The notes below the pieces were generated by a model. The model was not told the DNA's origin. It searched no databases and saw only the letters and a program-made list of their open reading frames with translations. A stretch of 64,000 nt of DNA, taken from positions 1,599,001-1,663,000 of the forward strand of contig NZ_AHMO02000008.1 of assembly GCF_000243715.2 (NCBI RefSeq). Direction: 5' to 3'. Below are positions 19,990-28,558 of the stretch, one piece after another. The stretch's first letter is position 1. The number at the start of each line of letters is the position of its first letter. The DNA comes from Leptospira broomii serovar Hurstbridge str. 5399 (GTDB lineage Bacteria; Spirochaetota; Leptospiria; Leptospirales; Leptospiraceae). The position numbers and the translations under genes are program-made.

Positions 19990-20928
19990 TTATTCTCCTC
20001 CTACGAACAATTTCATCATGCCGACGTCAATGGACCCGTCGTCGGTTTTTAATTCGGCTTCTATCCGATCTCCATTCTTTAGATAACGTCGATTCTTTGA
20101 TTGATTCCGAATAAAAATCCGCATTACTTTCTTTTCAGAAAAAAGAAGGGTCGCGATTTTTTTAAGTAAGCCGCCCGGGGCTGTCAAAGCGACTCCTGAA
20201 GGAGTTCCTGTTAAAATTAAGTCTCCCGGATAAATATTCATTAAACCGGAAAGTTCGGTTAAAGTTTCTGCGGGAGAAAATATCATGTTCCTCAAATAAG
20301 AATATTGTCGAACTTCATCGTTTACTTTCAAACTGATGCAAAGTTCAGGGATTCGTTTTATCTCGTCCGAATTTAACAAAACTACGAATGGTCCGACCGG
20401 GCAAAATGTTCTGTAACTTTTCCCTTTGAACCATTGCCCTTGCGGAATTTGAATGTCCCGCGCCGATATATCGTTCGCTAACGTAATTCCCGCTATATAC
20501 TCGTGTAGATTTTCTTCGGTCACTCTAATGGAGTTCAAAATAGGTTTTCTTACGATTAAAGCCATTTCGGCCTCGTAATCCAACAATTGCACTTGCTTGG
20601 GTCTAACAACCTCTCCGACTGCCGGACTTAGTGAAGAACTTGCCTTCATAAAGAAAAGGTTATAATCTTTGTCCGCCGGATTCATTCCAGTTTCTTTAAT
20701 ATGTTCCGTATAATTCTTCCCCTGGCAAATCACATTACAGGGCGAAGTAAAAGGTGAAAGCAATCGGATGTTTTCGAAAGGTATTTGAGCGCTCGACGAT
20801 ACGGAAACTTTCCAGTTAGGTTTAAGAAAATCGGTTATATGATTTCCCTGGATTGGAATTACCGAATCGTTCTGGACTAATCCCCAATTTTCCGAGCCTG
20901 CATATTCGAATTTACAAATTCTATACAT
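19990..20928 (-). CDS. Fumarylacetoacetate hydrolase family protein
   Basis: A 312-residue enzyme of the FAH family, which acts on C-C bonds of acylpyruvates or related diketo acids. Metal ligands are in LDYEAEMALIV, and the family motifs ISARDIQ, WFKGKSYRTFCPVGPFV and GDLILTGTPSGV are all present. Substrates in this family range widely (acylpyruvate, 5-oxopent-3-ene-dioate, oxaloacetate tautomers), so I do not name one. It lies 22 bases after the ankyrin-protein gene on the same strand. Confidence 0.85.
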   Translation of the reverse strand: MYRICKFEYAGSENWGLVQNDSVIPIQGNHITDFLKPNWKVSVSSSAQIPFENIRLLSPFTSPCNVICQGKNYTEHIKETGMNPADKDYNLFFMKASSSLSPAVGEVVRPKQVQLLDYEAEMALIVRKPILNSIRVTEENLHEYIAGITLANDISARDIQIPQGQWFKGKSYRTFCPVGPFVVLLNSDEIKRIPELCISLKVNDEVRQYSYLRNMIFSPAETLTELSGLMNIYPGDLILTGTPSGVALTAPGGLLKKIATLLFSEKKVMRIFIRNQSKNRRYLKNGDRIEAELKTDDGSIDVGMMKLFVGGE

Positions 20929-20950
20929 TTCGTTTTCTCGCAGCGATTCT

Positions 20951-23218
20951 CTACTCCACGCAGTTTACCAAACATTGACCGCCGGCGGATCGTAAAATCT
21001 TCACAATATTTGGATTTTCGAATCTATTTTTTTGTACGGCCCAATCCAAAGGAGTCCATCCGACGTTATCTTTAGCATTTACGTTAGCTCCTGCTTGTAA
21101 AAGCAACTTAGCAACCTCCCCGCTGCCGCTTTCGGCAACTTTATGCAAAGGAGTCCAGCCGTCGTAATTCTTTAGATTCACGTCGGCTCCAGTTTCAAGC
21201 AATAACTTAGCCATTTTCGGCGCACTAACAGCTCGGTATAAAGGGGTCTCTCCATCGTTCTTAATAGCATTTACATCCGAGCCGACGCTGAGCAAAAGTT
21301 TAGAGACTTCGATGGAGCCTTGTCCTACCGCGCGGTGAAGTGGAGTTTCTCCGTCGCTATTCTTAGAATTTACCTCGGCTCCGAGCATAAGAAGTAACGC
21401 AGAAATATCTGGATAGCCATAGCTCGTTGCTTTATGAAGAGGAGTATTGTCTAAAAGATCCTTAGCGTTGGGATCGGCGCCTTTTAAGACAGTCCTAATA
21501 ATATCATCCGGTTTTCTTTGAAAGACCGCATTAAACAGATCAGAATCGGCGTGGGAATTAGGTGGAATTTGATTTCTTGCGATTCTAACTGCGTCAGGAC
21601 TGATTAGGATCTGCTTATTTTCAATTAATCTTTCGAGTGCGGAAATACCGGATCCGTTTTGTCTCGAATTCGGATCGGCGCCGGTTTTGATACATGTATC
21701 GATTTGTTTTTGAAACTTCTTATCTATTCCTTCATGGAGAAGTTCGTTCGCTCTCCCTTGATCGAATATAACTTTTCCTGCATACGAGTAGGCTTTGTTT
21801 CGCAAGGCGTTATAATTCCTGATTAGCTCGTCCGTCGCGAATTCGGATCGTGTTAGCGTCTCTAAGCCTAATCTCAATCCTTCTTTGATTCTCTCGATAT
21901 ATTGTCTTTTTCCTTTCTCTTCAATTTCTAAACCTTCGGATATATAATCCTTTTCTAAAGTTTGAAAAATTCCACCTAACTTGCTTTGTAAATAGGATCT
22001 TCCGGTGGCTTCCGAAGCGCTAATTTTCTTTTCTATTCGAGTTTTTAGGGTCTTGTATGATTGAGTATCAGGACGTTTGGACGAGAGTTCTGCGCGAACA
22101 AAGCGGTAGGAGAGGGTAGCGCTAGTAAAGTCAAAATTCGAATACTGAGAATCCCCTTCCTTTTCGATATTGCTAAGGACTGCTATATCTAATTTTTCCA
22201 CTCTATCTTCGATGACTTTTTCTAGATCTTTAGTTCGGTAAATTTCCTTAACCTTGGAATGATAGTCGCCGAGAATTTCCCTATATTTATCTAAGAAGGT
22301 TTTTAGGCTAGAGCTGGGAACGCCGTTTGCCGACTTCAATTGAGCGTCGATGACGTCCAATTTACCTTTGTAAATGAATATAAAAGAGTTCGTGATGCGA
22401 GATCGAATTCCCTTTAAGTAACCTTTTATTTCACTTTTAGACTTCTCGGATAGACGATCCTCGATTGTTAAAAGTACTGTTTCGTATATCGAAATGGATT
22501 TATCATATTGTTTATTTTTGGCCGCAAGGTCGGCCGCTTCTAACGCTCCTGTCGCAGCTTCTATAAATCCTTGTGCCCCGCTATCGGAGGACTTAAAATC
22601 TAGAACATTTATTTCCGTGCCTTGAGCGGGATCTATTTTTAGCGATGGGAAGTCTATATTGCTTGGATTTGTGAGCGAGATCCCGGCAATATTCATGGAA
22701 TATTTTGGATCGATTAACTTTCTCCCTGCCTCTGCGGCGTAATAATCTATTTGAAATTCTTGAAATTCAAAATCAAAATTCGTTTTAATCGTATAGGTTA
22801 ATAATTTAGGATCACGAGTCTGGCTACGTAAATAAACTTTAAAACCGCGGGGAGAACCGGATATTTCACCGGAAACAAGTATATCGGCATCGATTGCATC
22901 GGCAATTTGAGTCATACAGATTTCGTCGCTGCAATTCTGTTTTTGCTTCAGCTCGGCTTGTCGAAGCAGAGTGGCGATCGAGTCATCGTCAGCAATATTA
23001 TACTTTCCTTCATAGTTGCGCAGGATCGAGTTTATAATTCCATTCCTTAGACGATTTTCCAGAGCGGCGGGAATATTGCGCTCGATCTTGAATTTATGAA
23101 TGTATATTTTAGGTAAGGGATTTTCGTTGGCTACGATTTGGGAAAAGAAAGAAAGAAAGATAAAGGAAAGTAGCAGCAGAGTAGGAACCGTGATCGAATT
23201 TCTATAGAATGGTTCCAT
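20951..23218 (-). CDS. Exported CsgG/TolB-like protein with ankyrin repeats
   Basis: A 755-residue exported protein with three parts. A signal peptide (VPTLLLLSFIFLSFFSQIVA) is followed by a TolB/CsgG-like domain, which contains the CSDEICMTQIADAIDADILVSG-type segment (about positions 22865-22945). A long helical middle follows. Five ankyrin repeats close the protein (units of about 33 residues beginning TPLHKA, TPLHRA, TPLYRA, TPLHKV, TPLDWA), with the third shortened by about three residues. The start at 23218 gives a normal signal peptide; an in-frame TTG at 23296 or ATG at 23287 would be closer to the previous gene and cannot be excluded. Role in the periplasm is inferred. Confidence 0.75.
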   Translation of the reverse strand: MEPFYRNSITVPTLLLLSFIFLSFFSQIVANENPLPKIYIHKFKIERNIPAALENRLRNGIINSILRNYEGKYNIADDDSIATLLRQAELKQKQNCSDEICMTQIADAIDADILVSGEISGSPRGFKVYLRSQTRDPKLLTYTIKTNFDFEFQEFQIDYYAAEAGRKLIDPKYSMNIAGISLTNPSNIDFPSLKIDPAQGTEINVLDFKSSDSGAQGFIEAATGALEAADLAAKNKQYDKSISIYETVLLTIEDRLSEKSKSEIKGYLKGIRSRITNSFIFIYKGKLDVIDAQLKSANGVPSSSLKTFLDKYREILGDYHSKVKEIYRTKDLEKVIEDRVEKLDIAVLSNIEKEGDSQYSNFDFTSATLSYRFVRAELSSKRPDTQSYKTLKTRIEKKISASEATGRSYLQSKLGGIFQTLEKDYISEGLEIEEKGKRQYIERIKEGLRLGLETLTRSEFATDELIRNYNALRNKAYSYAGKVIFDQGRANELLHEGIDKKFQKQIDTCIKTGADPNSRQNGSGISALERLIENKQILISPDAVRIARNQIPPNSHADSDLFNAVFQRKPDDIIRTVLKGADPNAKDLLDNTPLHKATSYGYPDISALLLMLGAEVNSKNSDGETPLHRAVGQGSIEVSKLLLSVGSDVNAIKNDGETPLYRAVSAPKMAKLLLETGADVNLKNYDGWTPLHKVAESGSGEVAKLLLQAGANVNAKDNVGWTPLDWAVQKNRFENPNIVKILRSAGGQCLVNCVE

Positions 23219-23299
23219 GAAACGACGTTTAATCCTTAAATATAAATGAAACTTGTAAATAGTTAAATGTAAGGAATTAGTAACCATGCCGGGCAAATC

Positions 23300-24460
23300 T
23301 TATTCCGATCTTTGAGGATTTAATGCCTTCTCCGCTTCGATAACGACGGAATTTCCCTGAATTTCCTTGCTATGAAACGAAAATCCCAGTCGATCTTTAT
23401 AATCGCGTAGATAGGAATAAAGTCGCACGGCATTAAAGAGAGCTTCAACATCCAGAAGTATTCTGCCTTTGGAATCTCGTCCTCTTTCCGTGACCGAATT
23501 GATTCCCCGGATGGAACGAATCGTTCTAGAAATATTCATATCGATAAACGAATCGTAATTCATCCCTTCTATCGTTAGATTGATAGTATATCCTCGTTGC
23601 CATTTGTTTGCGAGCTGTTGTTTTAGAGAAGGAACGAGTACGTTTAATATTTGCTCGATGGCTTTTTCCGATCCTATATTTAGATCGATGGCAGGATGAC
23701 CGCCTCGAATGGTATCCGCGGCTAGAATTCTTTGCGATCGGGTTTCGATAAGTTTATAGCTAAGACCGGCAAACGTACTTAGCATGTCGGAGCCATCGAC
23801 TATCGTTCCCCCCTGCCTTACTTCATAGGAACCTAATAGGACTAATTCGCAATTTTCGTTTACTGCGGATTCTATCACTTTATTTCGGAATATTTCCGAT
23901 TCGATCGATTGGGAATAATTTTTGGTTTTAGCGGAAATTTCTAAAACCTTATCTTTATTTAAAAATTCGAATCCGGGAAAAAAGGAAATAAATCTGGCTT
24001 CGGCTCTAGTATTTCCTGCTTCGATCGTTTTACTTCCGATCTTCTCGGAAATAAGAACTAATATACGAGGTTTCCCTAGAAATTTATATTGCTCATCCAA
24101 GGCGTTTCCGATCAATCTTTTGCTGACGTAACCGGAAGCTCTTAGTTTGACGCCGTCTCTCAGTTGCGTATCGGATAGAATCTTAAAATTTCGAATTAAT
24201 CCTTCGCGAGAAGATTCTACAAAATAATCTTTCGAAGTAGAATCCACGATGATCGATTGAGATTGCACGAGTTCTCCTAGGATCAGACCGATCATTTCAA
24301 TTTTAGCATTTCGTTCGGCTTCTTCTCTATTGGCTCCCTGGGCTTCGACTTCGACGTATCCTAATTCGTTCGGAATTTCCTTAATTTGATAATATATGCA
24401 TCCGAAATTGAAGTGCAACAGGATAAATAGGAAATTGAATAAGAGGAGATTCTCTTTCAC
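23300..24460 (-). CDS. FlgT-like envelope lipoprotein
   Basis: A 386-residue predicted lipoprotein. A hydrophobic N-terminus ends in LLHFNFGC, a plausible spirochaetal lipobox with Cys21. The segment EVEAQGANREEAERNAKIEM matches the N-terminal domain of FlgT-type proteins, which build outer-membrane rings around flagellar motors in Vibrio. A second alpha/beta region (PRILVLISEK) follows, and then a region resembling the FlgT/CsgG middle domain. It lies two bases after the thioredoxin-like gene and abuts the ankyrin-protein gene, so the three form an operon. Whether it interacts with the periplasmic flagellum is unknown. Confidence 0.65.
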   Translation of the reverse strand: MKENLLLFNFLFILLHFNFGCIYYQIKEIPNELGYVEVEAQGANREEAERNAKIEMIGLILGELVQSQSIIVDSTSKDYFVESSREGLIRNFKILSDTQLRDGVKLRASGYVSKRLIGNALDEQYKFLGKPRILVLISEKIGSKTIEAGNTRAEARFISFFPGFEFLNKDKVLEISAKTKNYSQSIESEIFRNKVIESAVNENCELVLLGSYEVRQGGTIVDGSDMLSTFAGLSYKLIETRSQRILAADTIRGGHPAIDLNIGSEKAIEQILNVLVPSLKQQLANKWQRGYTINLTIEGMNYDSFIDMNISRTIRSIRGINSVTERGRDSKGRILLDVEALFNAVRLYSYLRDYKDRLGFSFHSKEIQGNSVVIEAEKALNPQRSE

Positions 24461-24462
24461 TC

Positions 24463-24987
24463 TTATCTTCCGTTTTGCTCGATCGCTAAAATCATGCGTT
24501 GCCAGTTTTCTTCCGTATATCCCGATCCTTTAAAAAGGATTTTTTTATTTTTATCTAGAACATAACTAGTAGGAGTTCCTTGAAATCTAAGATGTTTCAT
24601 ACTGGTATTTAAGGTATCATACAGAATTTCTGCTCGGTTACTTACCTTTAAGGTGGCGGCCGTTCCTACCGCACTGTCGAGAGTGTCTTCCAAAAAAACG
24701 ATCCATAACACTAGCTTTATTCCTCGCTTATCTGAGGAATTCCAATTTTCAACAAAGGACACGAGTCTAGGTACTTCCTCTTTGCAAGGGATGCAGGTCG
24801 AGCTAGTGAAATTTACGATCAATAATTCTCTCTGCTTTAATATCATAAGTTCTTGATAAAGCGTTTTGCGTTCTTGAGTGACAGTATATAAGGGGATATT
24901 GGAAATCTCTTCCGAAATTGCTTTTCCGGTCGCGATAAATAGGAGAAACGGAACAAAGCTGAGGAGAATCTTTTTTTTCTGACCCAT
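24463..24987 (-). CDS. TlpA/ResA-like periplasmic thioredoxin
   Basis: A 174-residue exported thioredoxin-fold protein. The signal peptide (SFVPFLLFIATGKAIS) is followed by a thioredoxin domain with the active-site CIPC in TSSTCIPCKEEV and the cis-Pro segment QGTPTSYVLD. TlpA/ResA-type proteins reduce disulfides or act on cytochrome c maturation and other periplasmic substrates. It is the first gene of the operon with the FlgT-like and ankyrin proteins. The ankyrin protein has Cys residues that might be substrates, which is inference. Confidence 0.82.
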   Translation of the reverse strand: MGQKKKILLSFVPFLLFIATGKAISEEISNIPLYTVTQERKTLYQELMILKQRELLIVNFTSSTCIPCKEEVPRLVSFVENWNSSDKRGIKLVLWIVFLEDTLDSAVGTAATLKVSNRAEILYDTLNTSMKHLRFQGTPTSYVLDKNKKILFKGSGYTEENWQRMILAIEQNGR

Positions 24988-25064
24988 ACCGGATAAACAA
25001 CTATGACCCGGCTTTCGACGTATTTCCTCCGCAAGAATCTTTGTTTTCCTGCGGATTAGTCGGT

Positions 25065-25508
25065 TTAATACGTTTCTTCCTCCTCGGAAGAATAAGAATA
25101 AATCAAGCTAGCTATTAAAATAAGGACGGATTGATAAAAAACCCAGAGCCAGGCGATTTGTGTAGGAATTGCCCTCGTAAGATGCAAAACGGAAAGTATC
25201 GGAGCCACGAACGCTGCGACGGAAAATACGAATCCTGCTAAAATTCCTCCAAGAATTCCGATAGGGAGGGCCGCTCTTGCAAAAGTGATCATTAGGCCGA
25301 GGAAGAATACTTGAATCAAATCGGCCACAATCGGACCTATCCAAAATATTTCCGTGATCGGAACGAAGAAGGATCGAAATAAAGGGTCATAATAAAATAC
25401 GGAAAACAGTAAAGTTCGTAGTGGAATCGATACTACTTCCCAGAATCCGAAAGCAACGAAGAACCTCAGCAGAAAACGATTCCAATCTTTAGAATTACGT
25501 AGACCCAT
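25065..25508 (-). CDS. Small membrane protein, unknown function
   Basis: A 147-residue protein with four predicted membrane helices and a short acidic tail (SSEEEETY). Charged residues cluster at the N-terminus (NSKDWNRFLLR). I see no motif that names a family. It sits between the thiolase terminator and the TlpA-like gene, on the same strand as both, and the terminator upstream should isolate it from the thiolase operon. It may be cotranscribed with the downstream envelope genes. Confidence 0.6.
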   Translation of the reverse strand: MGLRNSKDWNRFLLRFFVAFGFWEVVSIPLRTLLFSVFYYDPLFRSFFVPITEIFWIGPIVADLIQVFFLGLMITFARAALPIGILGGILAGFVFSVAAFVAPILSVLHLTRAIPTQIAWLWVFYQSVLILIASLIYSYSSEEEETY

Positions 25509-25530
25509 TCAATCAAACCCCTTCGTTTGA

Positions 25531-25560
25531 AATAAAAAAGCCCGGGACACCCGGGCTTTT
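25531..25560 (-). terminator. Strong rho-independent terminator after the thiolase gene
   Basis: GCCCGGG and CCCGGGC form a perfect 7-base-pair stem around a 3-base loop, 25540-25556. On the minus strand it is followed by TTTTTTATTT, placing it about 25 bases after the thiolase stop. The stem has A/T tracts on both sides, so it could also act in the opposite direction. Confidence 0.92.
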
Positions 25561-25583
25561 CCATCCTTTTTTATCGGAATTTA

Positions 25584-26849
25584 TTATTTTCCGAGGATGA
25601 ACACATAGTTGGTGGTTGCCGACCCGCCGATGTTCAACATCAGACCGTTTTTGGCGCCGCCGATTTGGTAATCACCTGCAGTATCGGTAACTTGCTTGTA
25701 AAGATCGAGCATCATTCGAACTCCGGAAGCCCCTACAGGATGTCCCGCTCCGATCAATCCACCCGATGTGTTAATCGGTTTTTTACCGTCAAAAGCGATT
25801 ATGCCGTCCTCAATAGCTTCGTGTTCTTTACCGGGTTGCGTGATTCCGAAGGCAGAAATTGCCGCATACTCGGAGGAGGTAAAGCAATCATGAGTTTCGA
25901 ATACGTCGATGTCCTTCGTATTTAATCCTGCGCGATCGTATGCGTCTTTTACAGTTTGGCGAGTCCAAGGCAAAATCCATTTTTCGCCTTTAGATTCCGC
26001 TACTTTCGCTTCGAATGTAATCGGTGCAACTCTATGTCCCCATCCTTTGATTTTAGGATAGGCCGAAAGTTTTTTACCTTTCTTCTTTGCGAATTCTTCC
26101 GCGTAGTTTTTGCTCGCAAGGACGACTAACGCAGCTCCGTCGGTCACCTGAGAACAATCGGTGATACATAGGCGGCCGCCGACTGCCATATTGAATTCCC
26201 CGCCTCTTGCATCCGCATGTTCTCGATTCATGAACCAAGAGCGCGTCTGTGCCTTAGGATTTTTTTTCGCGTTTGCGTAATTAATCTTGGAAATTTCTGC
26301 GAGCGCTCCCATGAAGCGTTTTTCTTCCAACTTGTAGCGTTCTAGAATCACATCGGCTAGTTTTCCGAATAGTTTCGGGAAAGGAAACTGAACTCCACGA
26401 GCCTCTTTTTCATAGTAGGCGGCTGTCCCTAGAAAGTCCCCGCCTATAGAAGAGGAAACGGTCTTCATGATTTCCAAACCGACAACGATCGCAACATCAT
26501 AGTCTTTTGAACGGAGTTTCGTCTGAGCTGCATCGAGAGCGACGGAACCTGAAGCGCAAGCAGCTTCATAACGCGCACTAGGAACTCCGTAAAAACAAGG
26601 ATCGACTTCGGTCAAGAATGCGCCCATGTGACCTTGCGTCGCATATTGCTCAGCATCGAAGTTTCCGACAAAAACGCCGATACGATTTTGCTTGTTGAGT
26701 TTTTTGATTTCTTCCGGGGTAAGACCGACTTTCTCAAGTCCGTCTTGGATCGCTTCCCGAAACATGGACATAAAGGTCTTTCCTTCTTTCGTCCAGTTGC
26801 GCTGAAAGTCTGTCTGCTCCCCGCCGAGTACGTAAACGGTATCCTTCAT
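25584..26849 (-). CDS. Thiolase family acetyl-CoA acyltransferase
   Basis: A 421-residue thiolase of the SCP2/acetyl-CoA acetyltransferase type. The nucleophile is in [11 protein letters not shown]; the downstream motifs HDCFTSSEY and [10 protein letters not shown] supply the other catalytic residues. These enzymes cleave 3-ketoacyl-CoA with CoA or condense acetyl-CoA. It follows the hydroxyacyl-CoA dehydrogenase gene by 18 bases, so the two probably run successive steps of beta-oxidation. A strong terminator follows. Confidence 0.92.
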   Translation of the reverse strand: MKDTVYVLGGEQTDFQRNWTKEGKTFMSMFREAIQDGLEKVGLTPEEIKKLNKQNRIGVFVGNFDAEQYATQGHMGAFLTEVDPCFYGVPSARYEAACASGSVALDAAQTKLRSKDYDVAIVVGLEIMKTVSSSIGGDFLGTAAYYEKEARGVQFPFPKLFGKLADVILERYKLEEKRFMGALAEISKINYANAKKNPKAQTRSWFMNREHADARGGEFNMAVGGRLCITDCSQVTDGAALVVLASKNYAEEFAKKKGKKLSAYPKIKGWGHRVAPITFEAKVAESKGEKWILPWTRQTVKDAYDRAGLNTKDIDVFETHDCFTSSEYAAISAFGITQPGKEHEAIEDGIIAFDGKKPINTSGGLIGAGHPVGASGVRMMLDLYKQVTDTAGDYQIGGAKNGLMLNIGGSATTNYVFILGK

Positions 26850-26867
26850 AAAATCTTTCCTCCCCGA

Positions 26868-28178
26868 TTATCCTTTAAAAAGAGAACGAGCATCCAGGAT
26901 ATCCTTCAATTCATAGAAGGGTTTCCCAGCCTTCGCTTTTGCCAAAACATCCGGAACGGGAAGTTTTGCCTTAGTGATTAGACCGATCGCTTCTTTCGGT
27001 CCGCCCAAGAAATCGACAAAAGCCGAAGCAGGAGCCCAATTGAATCCTGTTCCCATAGCCAGATCGGCCATTTCTTTAGAATCTACGACTTCGCCTACGA
27101 TAGAGAGAGAATAGCTCACATAGCGGGCAATGAAGTAGCGAGCCAAGTCTGCTTCCAAGCCTTTTGCTTCTTTCACAACGTTCATAGCGCCGATGTAATC
27201 GGCTTCACCGATTCTACGATTCGCTTCCTTAATGAAAGGGATATCGAATTTAGGGACGGGCACATAAAGATCACCCTTAATATCGTAATAGAGTTTTTCT
27301 TTTTTTCCGTCCGGAGTTTTAGCCATCTTGAAAAGACCTTGGCCGGATTTACGCCCGAGATCTCCACGATCGATAAGCTTTTGAAAATAGCCCGGAAGTT
27401 TAAACGTAGAATGCGCGGCGTCTTTCGTCATTTCATACAGGTTATCGACGATTGCCTTATGAACGTCTAAGCCTACGAAATCCGCAGTATCCAACGGAGC
27501 CATTGCACGGCCGGTATATCCGCTCATGATCGCGTCTAAAAGCGCGATGCCGCCTTTATCGGAATATTCTTCAGCTTTCTGAGCGACTTCATTTATTAAT
27601 TGAAATCCAATTCTGTTTCCGGCAAACGCGGGAGTATCATTCGTGTAAACGACTGCGCGTCCCAAAACCTTTTCTAGATACTCGCCTAATTTTTTGGTAA
27701 CTTTCTTATCGTTTCCTTTATGAGTTACGAGTTCGCAAAGAATCATTTTATAAGGCGGATTGAAGAAGTGGGTTCCGTAATAATGTTTCTTTCCGTCTTC
27801 GTCAAAAGCCTCCGCTAACCGAGCGATCGAAAGTCCTGAGGAAACTGTGGACACTATCGTTCCCGGTCTCCGAGCTTTTGCTATTCTCTTATTGATCGGT
27901 TCTTTTACTTCGTAGCTTTCTGCAACTAATTCGAACACCCAATCCGATTCAGCTACGGCTTTTTCTAAATCTTGATCGTAAGAACCGGGAATTAAGCGTG
28001 GGCGAATTGTATCCGTTTTGACCGAAGCTACTGCTTTCTCGATTCCTTCTTTAGCTTTGTTAACGTCCCGAGCCAGCATATGGACCTTGGCCTTTCCAAA
28101 GGCGGCCACGATCGCGGCGGATCCGGCGCCCATAGTTCCATTTGCGCCGAGGACGGTTACGGTTTTGATTTCCCTCAT
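26868..28178 (-). CDS. 3-hydroxyacyl-CoA dehydrogenase family protein
   Basis: A 436-residue NAD-dependent dehydrogenase acting on 3-hydroxyacyl-CoA. It opens with the Rossmann motif [16 protein letters not shown], has the catalytic region [10 protein letters not shown] and [11 protein letters not shown], and contains a second C-terminal 3HCDH domain. It lacks the enoyl-CoA hydratase half of FadB. It is first of the operon with the thiolase. No ribosome site is evident before its ATG. Confidence 0.9.
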   Translation of the reverse strand: MREIKTVTVLGANGTMGAGSAAIVAAFGKAKVHMLARDVNKAKEGIEKAVASVKTDTIRPRLIPGSYDQDLEKAVAESDWVFELVAESYEVKEPINKRIAKARRPGTIVSTVSSGLSIARLAEAFDEDGKKHYYGTHFFNPPYKMILCELVTHKGNDKKVTKKLGEYLEKVLGRAVVYTNDTPAFAGNRIGFQLINEVAQKAEEYSDKGGIALLDAIMSGYTGRAMAPLDTADFVGLDVHKAIVDNLYEMTKDAAHSTFKLPGYFQKLIDRGDLGRKSGQGLFKMAKTPDGKKEKLYYDIKGDLYVPVPKFDIPFIKEANRRIGEADYIGAMNVVKEAKGLEADLARYFIARYVSYSLSIVGEVVDSKEMADLAMGTGFNWAPASAFVDFLGGPKEAIGLITKAKLPVPDVLAKAKAGKPFYELKDILDARSLFKG

Positions 28179-28558
28179 GAAATTATACCAACGTCTAGGT
28201 TATTTTAAATATAATACCTGTTTAAAACATGCTTTCGGGATGGAAAGGCTTTTTTCATCTAATAAATGGCTGCTTTAGGCCCTGAGAGACAGAGTTTGTA
28301 GAACGGACGTTACGTTCGAAAAAAATGACGTTCGGTATGCAAGTTGATTTTTCTCGCGCAAATTGAACTCGCAGTTATAGATTATTTGTCGGTTTGAATT
28401 TTCTATCGCCTAAGTATCAAAAACGATCCTCTTTTACTTCGAAAAAAACAAGACCTTCCTTTCGAGCTTGCAAGGTAACGGAATTCCAGGGTATTCCGAT
28501 AATCGAGACATTATGTGAATTAAAAAAAAAGATTCTTTAGTGAGAAGAGGAACCTACG
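28179..28558. other. Divergent intergenic region between the beta-oxidation operon and the Amt-cyclase gene
   Basis: Three hundred and eighty bases without a gene, between divergent genes, so it should hold two promoters. I saw AT-rich stretches on both sides, TATAAT-like boxes on the minus strand near 28182 and 28200, a short inverted repeat GGAAT...ATTCC near 28490, and the GAGGAA ribosome site of the cyclase gene at 28547-28552. No complete -35/-10 pair is convincing. No RNA gene is recognised. Confidence 0.4.

Noticed and set aside
28178..28187. A TATAAT box close to the hydroxyacyl-CoA dehydrogenase ATG, suggesting a leaderless mRNA
   Set aside because: Only three bases separate the box from the ATG, too few for a normal transcription start, and the -35 region is poor.
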